Positions 1 to 8,304 of a stretch of 64,000 bases of DNA are shown here, piece by piece. The translations under genes and the position numbers were made by a program. The DNA lies in contig NZ_JOGB01000005.1 in the NCBI RefSeq assembly GCF_000719335.1, positions 62,001 to 126,000 of the forward strand, written 5' to 3'. Each line of letters begins with the position of its first letter. The first letter of the stretch is position 1. This stretch comes from Streptomyces sp. NRRL S-87 (GTDB lineage Bacteria > Actinomycetota > Actinomycetes > Streptomycetales > Streptomycetaceae). The notes beneath the pieces were generated by a model. It made no database searches, was not told where the DNA came from, and was given only the letters and a program-made list of their open reading frames with translations.

Positions 1-392
1 GCCGCGTGCACGGCCGCCAGCGCGCGGGCCAGTACCCGTCCCAGCACCCGCACCGCGGACACCGGCAGCGCCCCGTACCCGGCCACCGCCTCGGACAGCG
101 ACAGCCCGGGCACGAACTCGGCGGCCAGCCAAGGGCATTCGGCCTCGGGATCGGAGCCCACGACCGGGACCACGTACGGGCTGCGCACCTGCGCCGCGGC
201 CGCCGCCTCGCGCCGGAAGCGGGCCCGGTACGCGGGATCGGTCGCGTACTCCGCCCGGATCACCTTCACCGCCGCGAGCCGGCCGTCGGGGCCGCGCCCC
301 AGGTAGACCGTGCCCATCCCGCCGGCGCCGAGCCGGCCCAGCAGCCGGTACTCCGCGATCCGCGACGGGTCCGACACCAGCAGCGGCTCCAT
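1..392 (-). CDS. Serine/threonine protein kinase (N-terminal part, cut by window edge)
   Basis: Only the first 130 residues are inside the window; the gene continues beyond position 1. The reading frame from ATG at 392-390 shows a Hanks-type kinase N-lobe: the glycine-rich loop GAGGMGTVYLG (residues 22-32) and the ATP-anchoring lysine in AAVKV (K43). The catalytic loop lies outside the window. The ATG overlaps the TGA of the upstream lipoprotein gene (ATGA), so the two are probably translationally coupled, and the lipoprotein may be a partner or target of the kinase (inference). Whether the kinase has a transmembrane and sensor region cannot be seen. Confidence 0.9.
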   Translation of the reverse strand, partial: MEPLLVSDPSRIAEYRLLGRLGAGGMGTVYLGRGPDGRLAAVKVIRAEYATDPAYRARFRREAAAAAQVRSPYVVPVVGSDPEAECPWLAAEFVPGLSLSEAVAGYGALPVSAVRVLGRVLARALAAVHA

Positions 393-1276
393 CAGGCGCC
401 CTCCCGGTCCGGCGCGTACTCCGCGCGCTCCCGGCCCGATCCCGCGCGCCCCAGCGCCAGTTGCGCCCGGTGCAGCATCCGGGCCTGGCCCTGGGCGACG
501 TACGGCGCGAGCGCCTCGCGGGGCACGCCGCGCGCGCCCAGGGCCGCGACGGCCACCGTCACGGGCCCGTACCGGCCCTGCGACCAGGTGTACGGGTACG
601 GGCCGCCCGTCCCGTCGTGGTACTGGCCGGTCTCCGAGAACGCGTCCTGCGCCCAGTCGCCGGCCTGCTCGCCGTAGTCGAGCACGGAGGTGAACAGCGA
701 GGTCAGCCGACGGCCCTCGCGCAGCTGCTGGTCGGGGCAGCGCATCACCTCCTCCATCGAACGGGCGATCTCCCAGGCCGAGTCCAGCGCGTCGGGGTGC
801 ACGGTCACGGTGGCGGTCAGCCGCGCCTCCGCCCGGCCGGGCCCGCCCGGCACCCGGAACGTCCGGGTGCGGGTCGCGAGCACGTCGCGGGGCAGGGGCG
901 CCGACCGCCAGTCGCACCAGCGGTCCAGCACGGGCCACCGGTCCGGCTCGCTCTCGTACGGACGGTCCGGGCGGATCCCGGGTCCGAACGCGTCCGGCCC
1001 GGGCAGCACCCGCGCGACCAGCTCCCCGGCCCGCTCGGCGGTCCGCGGCACCCGGGCCGGGTCGAGCGGCGGGCCGGCGTCGGGGCCACCCCCTGCCGAC
1101 GGACCCGCCCCGCGGGCCACCGGCGCACCCGCTCCCGCCGGTGGTTCCGCACCCGTACACCCCGCGAGGACCAGCGCGCCCGCAAAGGCCGCCCCCGCGC
1201 ACCACCGGCGCGTCCGCACCGCACCGCGCACCGCACCCGTCCGCCCCGCTGACCGTGCCCTGCCGTCGTGCCCCAT
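392..1276 (-). CDS. Secreted lipoprotein of unknown function
   Basis: 294 residues. An arginine-rich N-terminus and a hydrophobic stretch end in a lipobox, LVLAGC, with the lipidated cysteine at residue 40; a Gly/Pro/Ala-rich linker follows. The rest is a soluble domain I do not recognise (motif CDWRSAPLPRDVL near the middle, acidic C-terminus). ATG at 1276 has GGGGGC about 5 nt upstream; an internal GTG before the arginine-rich stretch is a possible alternative start. The gene stops inside the start codon of the downstream Ser/Thr kinase, suggesting an extracytoplasmic protein co-produced with a kinase. No function is assigned. Confidence 0.75.
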   Translation of the reverse strand: MGHDGRARSAGRTGAVRGAVRTRRWCAGAAFAGALVLAGCTGAEPPAGAGAPVARGAGPSAGGGPDAGPPLDPARVPRTAERAGELVARVLPGPDAFGPGIRPDRPYESEPDRWPVLDRWCDWRSAPLPRDVLATRTRTFRVPGGPGRAEARLTATVTVHPDALDSAWEIARSMEEVMRCPDQQLREGRRLTSLFTSVLDYGEQAGDWAQDAFSETGQYHDGTGGPYPYTWSQGRYGPVTVAVAALGARGVPREALAPYVAQGQARMLHRAQLALGRAGSGRERAEYAPDREGA

Positions 1277-1312
1277 GAGAGCCCCCAGTCACGCCCCACC
1301 GCCGACCGACGA

Positions 1313-1326
1313 ACGACGAACGTCGT
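1313..1326. promoter_or_regulatory. Palindrome between divergent genes
   Basis: ACGACG-aa-CGTCGT, a perfect 6+6 inverted repeat in the space between the leftward lipoprotein and the rightward membrane protein. A second short inverted repeat, TTGCG-ttc-CGCAA, follows at about 1361-1373. They could be operators for a shared regulator; nothing in the window identifies one. Confidence 0.25.
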
Positions 1327-1424
1327 ACAGAGTGGCGACTTTGGATAACAGGAACAGGCCTTGCGTTCCGCAAAGGTGGGAAACGACCGAGAACGTATGA
1401 AGGAATGACCGGAAGGAACGGGAC

Positions 1425-1781
1425 GTGGCACAGCGCAAGGGCTGTCTCATCGGCTGCGCGGTGGCGGGGGTGCTCGGCATCGCCCTGCTGGCGGTGCTCG
1501 GCTTCGGGGCGGTGAAGCTGTTCGGCGCGGTGAGCGAGAACATGCTCGACCCGAAGGTCTACGCCGACGTCAAAGTCGGCGACCAGGAGGGCGCGGTGCG
1601 CGCGAAGCTGCCCTCCGGCGAGTCGTTCGTGAAGGACGCCCTCAAGGCCGGCGGCCCGGCCGAGCCGCAGGGCGCCGCCTGCTCGTGGTACATCGCCGAC
1701 GAGGGCACCGGCGACCAGGTCTTCCGCTTCTGCTTCAAGGACGGCCGGCTCGCCGAGAAGGTCCAGTACACGACGCAGTGA
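1425..1781 (+). CDS. Small single-pass membrane protein, unknown function
   Basis: 118 residues from GTG at 1425, preceded by GAAGGAA at about 10 nt. N-terminal sequence KGCLIGCAVAGVLGIALL begins a transmembrane or signal-anchor helix (residues 7-35); the remainder (VYADVKVGDQEGAVRAKLPSG onward) is a small extracytoplasmic domain with two cysteines. The arrangement resembles small BLIP/SmpA-like or DUF-type anchored domains, but I cannot place it in a family. It is divergent from the lipoprotein-kinase pair and followed by a tandem repeat. Confidence 0.75.
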   Translation: MAQRKGCLIGCAVAGVLGIALLAVLGFGAVKLFGAVSENMLDPKVYADVKVGDQEGAVRAKLPSGESFVKDALKAGGPAEPQGAACSWYIADEGTGDQVFRFCFKDGRLAEKVQYTTQ

Positions 1782-1785
1782 CCGG

Positions 1786-1840
1786 CCCGGACCAGACCCG
1801 GACCAGGCCCGGACCAGACCCGGACCAGGCCCGGACCAGG
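1786..1840. repeat. Five tandem copies of an 11-bp unit
   Basis: The unit cccggaccag(g/a) occurs five times head to tail (1786, 1797, 1808, 1819, 1830) plus a partial sixth, starting four bases after the stop codon of the small membrane protein. It is non-coding. Copies differ only at the last base, suggesting recent expansion by slippage. Confidence 0.9.
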
Positions 1841-2000
1841 CCCGGGTAGGGCCCCGGAGGCGCTCCCGGGCCGGCCCGTCCGTCCAGCGCTCGATTCAAG
1901 TCAGGTTCCCCGAGGGCGCGTTGACGCCGCCGAGGGGTCCGGGTCAGCGTGGCCCCGCTTCCGCCCGCCGACGCGGCCGGACCACCACGAGGGGGCGCCC

Positions 2001-3344
2001 ATGACTCGCGTGAACCTGACCCGCGCCGCGCTGGCCGCACTCGTCGCGGGCGTGCTGACGACGAGCTCCGCGTGCGGGGTCACGGGCGGCGGGGCGGCGG
2101 GCGGGGAGGCGAAGGAACCGGAGCGCACCGGCCGGGTGGCCGGTCACATCACGTTCCGCACGCTCCAGTTGAAACCCGCCTTCACCTCGTACGTGCAGGG
2201 GGTGATCGACGCCTTCGAGAGGGCGCACCCCGACGTCACGGTGAAATGGGAGGACGTCCCCGGCGACGGCTACAACGAGAAGCTGGTCGCCGACGCCCAG
2301 GCCGGCGCCCTCCCCGACGTCGTCAACCTCTCCACCGACTCCTTCCAGCTCCTCGGCGACCGCGGCATGCTCGCCGACGTCGCCCGGCTCACCCCCGGGG
2401 TGGCGGGGGAGTACGTACCCGGCGCGTGGGAGCAGTTCAAGCTCCCCGGCAAGGGCGACAGCGTGTACGCCTACCCCTGGTACGTGACGCCGGAGATCCT
2501 CACCTACAACAAGGAGCTCTTCGCCCGCTCCGGCCTCGACCCGGCGAAACCGCCCACCACCGTCGAGGAGTTCTTCGACTGCGCCGACCGGATCGCGGAG
2601 CGCTCCGGCGGCCGGTACGCCGCCTTCATGGCGGACCCCGGGGGCCGGCTGCCCGGTGACTGGCAGAAGATGGGCGTCCCGGTCCTCGACGCGGCGAAGG
2701 ACCGGTTCGCCTTCGACACGGGCAAGGCCGTCGAGTGGATCGAACGGATGAAGGAGCTGTACGCCAAGGGCGCCATGCCCCAGGAGTCGCTCACCCGCTC
2801 CGACGACATCAACCAGCTCTACGGCGCCGGAAAGCTGGTCTTCGGCCCGGGCTCGCCCGGCTTCATCCGCGACGTCAGGCGCAACTCCCCGGAGGTGTAC
2901 GCCCGGACCCAGGTCGCGAGGACCGTCACCGGCACCCTCGGCCACATCGGCATCTACGCCCAGTCGCTCGGCATCCGCAAGGACACCGAGCACCCGGACG
3001 CGGCGGCCGAGTTCGCCAGGTGGGTCACCAACGGGCCCAACCAGGTGGCCTTCGCCCGCCAGGTGACGATCTACCCCTCCAACGCCCGCGGCCTGGCGGA
3101 CCCGTACTTCTCCGACCGCGGCGACGGCACCGACCCCGAACGGCTCTCCCGGGCCATCGGCGCCGAGGAACTGCGCACCGCCCGACTCGACGCCAACACC
3201 CCGGTCCAGTGGACCAACCAGGTCGGCGACGCAGTGGTCCGCGAGATGCAGAAGGCCATCAAGGGCGAGACCGCGCCGCGCACCGCCCTGAAACGCGCCC
3301 TCGACGCGGCGAACCGGATCCTCGCCGAGCAGGCCCGCGGGTGA
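2001..3344 (+). CDS. ABC transporter extracellular sugar-binding lipoprotein
   Basis: 447 residues. Signal peptide with lipobox TTSSAC (lipid-anchored Cys at 25), then a family-1 solute-binding fold: FRTLQLKPAFTSYVQGVIDAF, PDVVNLSTDSFQLLGDRG and YAYPWYVTPEILTYNKELF are typical of bacterial oligosaccharide-binding proteins. ATG at 2001 has a GAGGGGG stretch upstream. The stop overlaps the start of the first permease gene, so this is the first gene of a binding protein / permease / permease / alpha-mannosidase operon. The operon suggests an alpha-mannoside or mannose-containing glycan as ligand (inference from neighbours, not from the binding site). Confidence 0.93.
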   Translation: MTRVNLTRAALAALVAGVLTTSSACGVTGGGAAGGEAKEPERTGRVAGHITFRTLQLKPAFTSYVQGVIDAFERAHPDVTVKWEDVPGDGYNEKLVADAQAGALPDVVNLSTDSFQLLGDRGMLADVARLTPGVAGEYVPGAWEQFKLPGKGDSVYAYPWYVTPEILTYNKELFARSGLDPAKPPTTVEEFFDCADRIAERSGGRYAAFMADPGGRLPGDWQKMGVPVLDAAKDRFAFDTGKAVEWIERMKELYAKGAMPQESLTRSDDINQLYGAGKLVFGPGSPGFIRDVRRNSPEVYARTQVARTVTGTLGHIGIYAQSLGIRKDTEHPDAAAEFARWVTNGPNQVAFARQVTIYPSNARGLADPYFSDRGDGTDPERLSRAIGAEELRTARLDANTPVQWTNQVGDAVVREMQKAIKGETAPRTALKRALDAANRILAEQARG

Positions 3345-4237
3345 CGCCGGCCGGGACCCGGCCGACGTACCGACGCGGGTGGACCCCGTACCTCTTCCTC
3401 GCCCCCGGCCTGGCGGCGGTGGTGGTCTTCGGCCTCTGGCCGTTCGCCAACACCGTGGTGCTCTCGCTCACCGACGCCCGGATGCTGGCCGGCGGCCGGT
3501 TCGTCGGCCTGGCCAACTACACCCGGGCGCTGCGGGACCCCGACTTCTGGCAGGCCGCCGCGAACAGCGTCCTCTACCTGCTGGTCGCCGTGCCGTGCCT
3601 GGTCGTGCTGCCGCTGGGACTGGCCGTCCTGGTGCGGCGCGAGGTCCCCGGCATCGGGTTCTTCCGGTCCGCCTTCTACACGCCCGTGATCGCCTCCGCC
3701 GTGGTCGTGGGGCTGGTCTGGCAGTGGGTGCTGCGCAGCGACGGCCTGGTCAACACCGTCCTCCGCGAGCTGCGTCTGGTGTCCGAGCCGGTGCCGTTCC
3801 TGACGGACAGCACGCTGCTGCTGGTCTCGGCGATGGTCGTCACGGTGTGGAAGGGCCTGGGGTACTACATGGTCTTCTACCTGGCGGCGCTCGGGAACGT
3901 GCCGGCCTCCCTGTACGAGGCCGCCGCCCTCGACGGCGCGGGCCCGGTGCGCCGCTTCGTCAGCATCACCGTCCCCTCCGTGCGGCCCATGATGCTGCTC
4001 GTCGGGACCCTGTCGGCGATCTCCGCCCTGCGGGTGTTCACCGAGGTCTACATCCTCGGCGGGGAGAGCGGCGGCCCGGGCGGCGGCGCGCGCACCCTGC
4101 CGTTCCTGATCCGGCAGGTGGGCCTGGGCTTCGCGGGCGAGACCGGCTACGCCTCCGCCCTCTCCCTGCTGCTGTTCCTGCTCACGCTGGCCTTCAGCCT
4201 GCTGGGCCGCCGGCTGTCGAAGGGGGACGAGGAGTGA
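3341..4237 (+). CDS. Sugar ABC transporter permease (MalF/UgpA type)
   Basis: 298 residues from GTG at 3341, overlapping the binding-protein stop (GTGA). Six predicted membrane helices (first: PYLFLAPGLAAVVVFGLWPF). The cytoplasmic EAA loop, which docks on the ATPase, is visible as EAAALDGAGPVRRFVSITVP. It forms the transmembrane pore with the next gene product. No ATP-binding subunit is encoded in the cluster; in Streptomyces such CUT1 importers commonly share the multitasking ATPase MsiK, which would have to be supplied from elsewhere. Confidence 0.93.
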   Translation: MTPAGTRPTYRRGWTPYLFLAPGLAAVVVFGLWPFANTVVLSLTDARMLAGGRFVGLANYTRALRDPDFWQAAANSVLYLLVAVPCLVVLPLGLAVLVRREVPGIGFFRSAFYTPVIASAVVVGLVWQWVLRSDGLVNTVLRELRLVSEPVPFLTDSTLLLVSAMVVTVWKGLGYYMVFYLAALGNVPASLYEAAALDGAGPVRRFVSITVPSVRPMMLLVGTLSAISALRVFTEVYILGGESGGPGGGARTLPFLIRQVGLGFAGETGYASALSLLLFLLTLAFSLLGRRLSKGDEE

Positions 4238-5097
4238 GCGGCGGCAGGGGTGCGGGCGGCGGGGGTGCGGGTCGCGGCCGGGGACGGCGTCCCGGCCTGC
4301 TCGGCCGCTACCTGACGCTCTGCCTGGCCCTGACGGTGATGACCGGCCCGCTCGTCTGGCAGTTCCTGACCTCGCTGCGCGGGCGCGCCGAGAACGTCTA
4401 CCGGGGCGTCCTGCCCACCCACCCCACCCTCGACAACTACGTCCGGGTCGCCGAGTCCTTCCCGCTGCCCCGCTACGTGGCCAACACCCTGGTCGTCGCC
4501 GCCCTCGCCGTCACCTCGAACCTGGTCTTCTCGGCGATGGGCGGGTACGCCCTGTCCCGGCCGGGCTGGAAGGGCCGCCGGGCGGTGTTCACCGTCCTCA
4601 CGGCCACCCTTATGTTCCCCTTCGAGTCGGTGATGGTCTCGATGTTCCTCACCGTCCGCGGGATGGGGCTGGTCGACACCCTCGTCGGCGTGTGGCTGCC
4701 GGGCGCGGTCTCCGTACTCAACATCATGATCATGCGGGCGGCCTTCCTGGCCGTTCCCGCCGAGCTGGAGGAGGCCGCGGTGCTCGACGGGGCGAACGAA
4801 TGGACCCGCTTCACGCGGGTCTTCCTCCCGGGCGCGAAGGGAGCGCTGGCCGTGGTCTGCATCACCAGCTTCATGGGGGCCTGGGACGACTTCCTGTGGC
4901 CCCTGATCGTCCTGACCGACAGCGACCACTACACCCTCCAGCTCGGCCTGAAGACGCTGGCCGGCGCCACCACCGTCAACGACCAGCGGCTCATCGCGGC
5001 CGGGGCCATGACCGCCCTGCTCCCGATGATGCTGCTGTTCTTCGCCCTCCAGCGCTTCTTCTTCCGGGGCGTGGGCGAGGGGGCCGTCAAGGCCTGA
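4234..5097 (+). CDS. Sugar ABC transporter permease (MalG/UgpE type)
   Basis: 287 residues from GTG at 4234, overlapping the previous stop codon (GTGA). A Gly/Arg-rich N-terminus precedes six membrane helices. The EAA loop is EEAAVLDGANEWTRFTRVFL, and the C-terminal FFRGVGEGAVKA is typical of the MalG branch. It pairs with the preceding permease as the heterodimeric channel. About 100 nt of C-rich DNA separates it from the alpha-mannosidase gene, close enough for one transcript. Confidence 0.93.
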   Translation: MSGGRGAGGGGAGRGRGRRPGLLGRYLTLCLALTVMTGPLVWQFLTSLRGRAENVYRGVLPTHPTLDNYVRVAESFPLPRYVANTLVVAALAVTSNLVFSAMGGYALSRPGWKGRRAVFTVLTATLMFPFESVMVSMFLTVRGMGLVDTLVGVWLPGAVSVLNIMIMRAAFLAVPAELEEAAVLDGANEWTRFTRVFLPGAKGALAVVCITSFMGAWDDFLWPLIVLTDSDHYTLQLGLKTLAGATTVNDQRLIAAGAMTALLPMMLLFFALQRFFFRGVGEGAVKA

Positions 5098-5204
5098 CCC
5101 CGAGCCGCCCGCGGCGCACCCCGCCCTCGCCCGCCCGCCCGCACCTCGCCCGCCCGCACCCGCCCGCACCCGCCCGTATCCGACCCCTCCCGGGAGCCGC
5201 CGTC

Positions 5205-8200
5205 ATGCACGACGACCGCAGCATCGTCGAACACCGACTCCGCCGCGTCCTCACCGAGCGCGTCCGGCCCGCCGTCCACTCCGCCTCGGCCCCGCTGGCG
5301 GTCGGGCGCTGGGACGCCCCCGGCGAGCCGGTGCCCGTGCCCGAGGGCCTGGCGGCCGCGTACCGGCCGGCGGCACCCGGCGACGCGTGGGGGCCGGCCT
5401 GGGGCACCACCTGGTTCCGGATCACCGGCACGGTCCCGGCCGCCTGGGCGGGCCGCACCGTGGAGGCCGTGCTCGACCTCGGCTTCGACCGCATGATGCC
5501 CGGCTTCCAGTGCGAGGGCCTGGTGCTCACGGCCGACGGCCGGGAGGTCAAGGGCCTCAACCCGTACAACGACTGGGTCCCGGTGGGCGCCCCCGTCCGC
5601 GGCGGCGAGCGGGTCGAGTGGTACGTCGAGGCCGCCGCCAATCCCGTCCTCACCGCCCACGCACCCACCTCCGAGGGGGACCGGCTGACCAGTGGCGACC
5701 GCCCGCTCTACCGGCTGGGCCGGTCGGACCTCGTCGTCGTCGAGCCGGAGGTCCGGGAGCTCGTCCAGGACCTCGACGTCCTGTCCGAGCTGATGGCCGA
5801 ACTCCCCGAGAGCGAGGCCCGGCGGCACCTGGTCCTGCGCGCCGTCGAAGCCGCCCTCGACACCCTCGACCTCGGCGACGTCCCCGGCACCGCGGCCGCC
5901 GCCCGGGCCCGGCTCGCGGGGGTGCTCGCCTCGCCCGCCCACGCCTCCGCCCACCGGATCAGCGCGGTCGGGCACGCCCACATCGACTCCGCCTGGCTGT
6001 GGCCGCTGCGCGAGACCGTCCGCAAGGTCGCCCGTACCTGTGCCAACGTGCTCGGACTCATGGACGAGCACCCCGAGTTCGTCTTCGCCATGTCGCAGGC
6101 GCAGCAACTCGACTGGATGAAGCAGTACCGGCCCGAGCTGTTCGAGCGGATCAAGAAGAAGGTCTCCGAGGGCCAGTTCGTCCCCGTCGGCGGCATGTGG
6201 GTCGAGTCCGACACCAACATGGTCGGAGGTGAGGCGATGGCCCGTCAGTTCCTGTATGGCAAGCGGTTCTTCATGAACGAGTTCGGCATCGAGACCCGCG
6301 AGGTCTGGCTGCCGGACTCCTTCGGCTACACCGCCGCCCTGCCGCAGCTGGTGAAGCTGGCCGGGGCGCAGTGGTTCCTCACCCAGAAGATCTCCTGGTC
6401 CCGGACGAACCGCTTCCCGCACCACACGTTCTGGTGGGAGGGCATCGACGGCACCCGGATCTTCACGCACTTCCCGCCCGTCGACACCTACAACTCCGAC
6501 CTCGGCGGCCATCAGCTCGCCCACGCCGCCCGCAACTACCGCGAGAAGGGACGCGGTTCGCGGTCCCTGGTCCCCTTCGGCTGGGGCGACGGCGGGGGCG
6601 GCCCCACCCGCGAGATGCTCGCCCGGGCCCGCCGCCTGCGCGACCTCGAAGGCTCCCCGCGCGTCACCGTCGAACGGCCGGCCGCGTTCTTCGAGCAGGC
6701 CCGCGCCGAGTACCCCGACGCTCCCGTGTGGGCCGGCGAGCTGTACCTCGAGCTGCACCGCGGCACCTACACCTCCCAGGCCGGGACCAAGCAGGGCAAC
6801 CGGCGCAGCGAGTCCCTGCTGCGCGAGGCCGAGCTGTGGGCGGCCACCGCCACGGTGCGGGTGCCCGGGTACGCGTACCCGTACGAGGACCTGGAGCGGA
6901 TCTGGAAGACCGTGCTGCTCCACCAGTTCCACGACATCCTGCCCGGCTCCTCCATCGCCTGGGTGCACCGCGAGGCCCGCGCCACCTACGCCGCGGTCCA
7001 CGAGGAACTCGCCGCGCTCACCCTGGCCGCGCAGACCGCCCTCGCGGGGCCGGGGGACACCGAGCTCGTCTTCAACTGCGCCCCCCACGCCCGGCGCGGC
7101 GTCCCCGCGGGCGGGGCCGCCGTCCCCGCCGCGCCGGCCGCCCCCGTGACGGCCGAGGAGCGGCACGGCGGCGGGCACGTGCTCGCCAACGACCGGCTGG
7201 TGGTGGAGATCGACGCCCGCGGCCTGGTCGTCTCCGCCCACGACCTGGCGGCCGGGCGGGAGGCGGTCGCCCCGGGGGCGGCGGCCAACCTGCTCCAGAT
7301 CCATCCCGACTTCCCCACCATGTGGGACGCCTGGGACATCGAGGAGTTCCACCGCCACACGGTCACCGACCTCGACCGGGCCGACTCCCTGGAGCTCGTC
7401 GAGGCCGGCCCCGAGCGGGCGTCCGTCCGGGTCGTACGGACCTTCGGCGCCTCCCGCGCGGTCCAGACCCTCACGCTGCGCGCCGGGTCGGCCGTCCTCG
7501 ACCTCGAGACCGAGGTCGACTGGCACGAGACCGAGAAGCTCCTCAAGGCCGCCTTCCCGCTGGACGTGAAGGCCGACCGGACCGCCGCCGAGACGCAGTT
7601 CGGACACGTGTACCGGGCCACCCACACGAACACCTCCTGGGAGGCGGCCAAGTTCGAGATCTGCGCCCACCGCTGGATCCACGCCGAGGAGCCCGGCTGG
7701 GGGGTCGCTGTGCTCAACGACTCGACGTACGGGCACGACGTCACCCGCGACGTCCGCCCCGACGGCGGGCAGACCACGACGGTGCGCCTGTCCCTGCTGC
7801 GCGCCCCGCGCTACCCCGACCCCGAGACCGACCGGGGCACCCACACCCTGCGCTACGCCCTCGCCCCGGGCGCCGGCATCGGTGACGCGGTCCGCGACGG
7901 CCACCGGCTCAACCTCCCCGAGCGCACCGTCCGCGGCGCGCACCCGGTCGAGCCCCTGGTGGCCGTGGACGACGACGCGGTGGTGGTCGAGGCCGTCAAA
8001 CTCGCCGAGGACCGCGGCGGCGACGTGGTCGTCCGGTTGTACGAGTCCCTCGGCGGCCGGGCCACGGCCACCCTCACCGCCGGCTTCGACCTGGTCGGCG
8101 CCACCGGGACCGACCTCCTCGAACGGCCCCTGGAGGCCGGGGCGGAGGGTTCCCCCGTCACCTCGGTCGCCGGCAGCCGGGTGGGGCTGGCCCTGCGCCC

Positions 8201-8237
8201 CTTCCAAATCGTCACGCTGCGCCTGCGCAGGGCCTGA
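5205..8237 (+). CDS. Alpha-mannosidase, glycoside hydrolase family 38
   Basis: 1010 residues from ATG at 5205 with GGGAG upstream. GH38 landmarks: GHAHIDSAWLWPL (metal-ligand His, Asp 261), GGMWVESDTNMVGGEA, and WLPDSFGY with the nucleophile Asp at 371; HQFHDILPGSSI marks the middle domain, followed by the long beta-sandwich C-terminal region usual in the family. No signal peptide, so it acts in the cytoplasm on imported oligosaccharides, removing alpha-linked mannose. Its place behind the sugar importer supports a mannoside import-and-hydrolysis operon. Length is normal for bacterial GH38. Confidence 0.95.
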   Translation: MHDDRSIVEHRLRRVLTERVRPAVHSASAPLAVGRWDAPGEPVPVPEGLAAAYRPAAPGDAWGPAWGTTWFRITGTVPAAWAGRTVEAVLDLGFDRMMPGFQCEGLVLTADGREVKGLNPYNDWVPVGAPVRGGERVEWYVEAAANPVLTAHAPTSEGDRLTSGDRPLYRLGRSDLVVVEPEVRELVQDLDVLSELMAELPESEARRHLVLRAVEAALDTLDLGDVPGTAAAARARLAGVLASPAHASAHRISAVGHAHIDSAWLWPLRETVRKVARTCANVLGLMDEHPEFVFAMSQAQQLDWMKQYRPELFERIKKKVSEGQFVPVGGMWVESDTNMVGGEAMARQFLYGKRFFMNEFGIETREVWLPDSFGYTAALPQLVKLAGAQWFLTQKISWSRTNRFPHHTFWWEGIDGTRIFTHFPPVDTYNSDLGGHQLAHAARNYREKGRGSRSLVPFGWGDGGGGPTREMLARARRLRDLEGSPRVTVERPAAFFEQARAEYPDAPVWAGELYLELHRGTYTSQAGTKQGNRRSESLLREAELWAATATVRVPGYAYPYEDLERIWKTVLLHQFHDILPGSSIAWVHREARATYAAVHEELAALTLAAQTALAGPGDTELVFNCAPHARRGVPAGGAAVPAAPAAPVTAEERHGGGHVLANDRLVVEIDARGLVVSAHDLAAGREAVAPGAAANLLQIHPDFPTMWDAWDIEEFHRHTVTDLDRADSLELVEAGPERASVRVVRTFGASRAVQTLTLRAGSAVLDLETEVDWHETEKLLKAAFPLDVKADRTAAETQFGHVYRATHTNTSWEAAKFEICAHRWIHAEEPGWGVAVLNDSTYGHDVTRDVRPDGGQTTTVRLSLLRAPRYPDPETDRGTHTLRYALAPGAGIGDAVRDGHRLNLPERTVRGAHPVEPLVAVDDDAVVVEAVKLAEDRGGDVVVRLYESLGGRATATLTAGFDLVGATGTDLLERPLEAGAEGSPVTSVAGSRVGLALRPFQIVTLRLRRA

Positions 8238-8242
8238 GCGGC

Positions 8243-8291
8243 GGTACGCCGCCGGCCCCGCGGGGGTTCCCACCGCGGCCGGCGGCGTACC
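8243..8291. terminator. Bidirectional hairpin between convergent genes
   Basis: GGTACGCCGCCGGCC starts at 8243 and pairs with GGCCGGCGGCGTACC ending at 8291; the stem extends through CCGCGG on both sides with one bulge. It lies between the convergent mannosidase and protease genes and can terminate both transcripts. There is no U-tract, as is common in actinomycetes. Confidence 0.75.
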
Positions 8292-8304
8292 GGACGTACG
8301 GGGG

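Noticed and set aside
4929..8273. 1114-codon open frame antisense to the alpha-mannosidase
   Set aside because: Its product is low-complexity Gly/Arg/Val sequence, and the opposite strand has clear GH38 motifs; long antisense frames are usual at this base composition.
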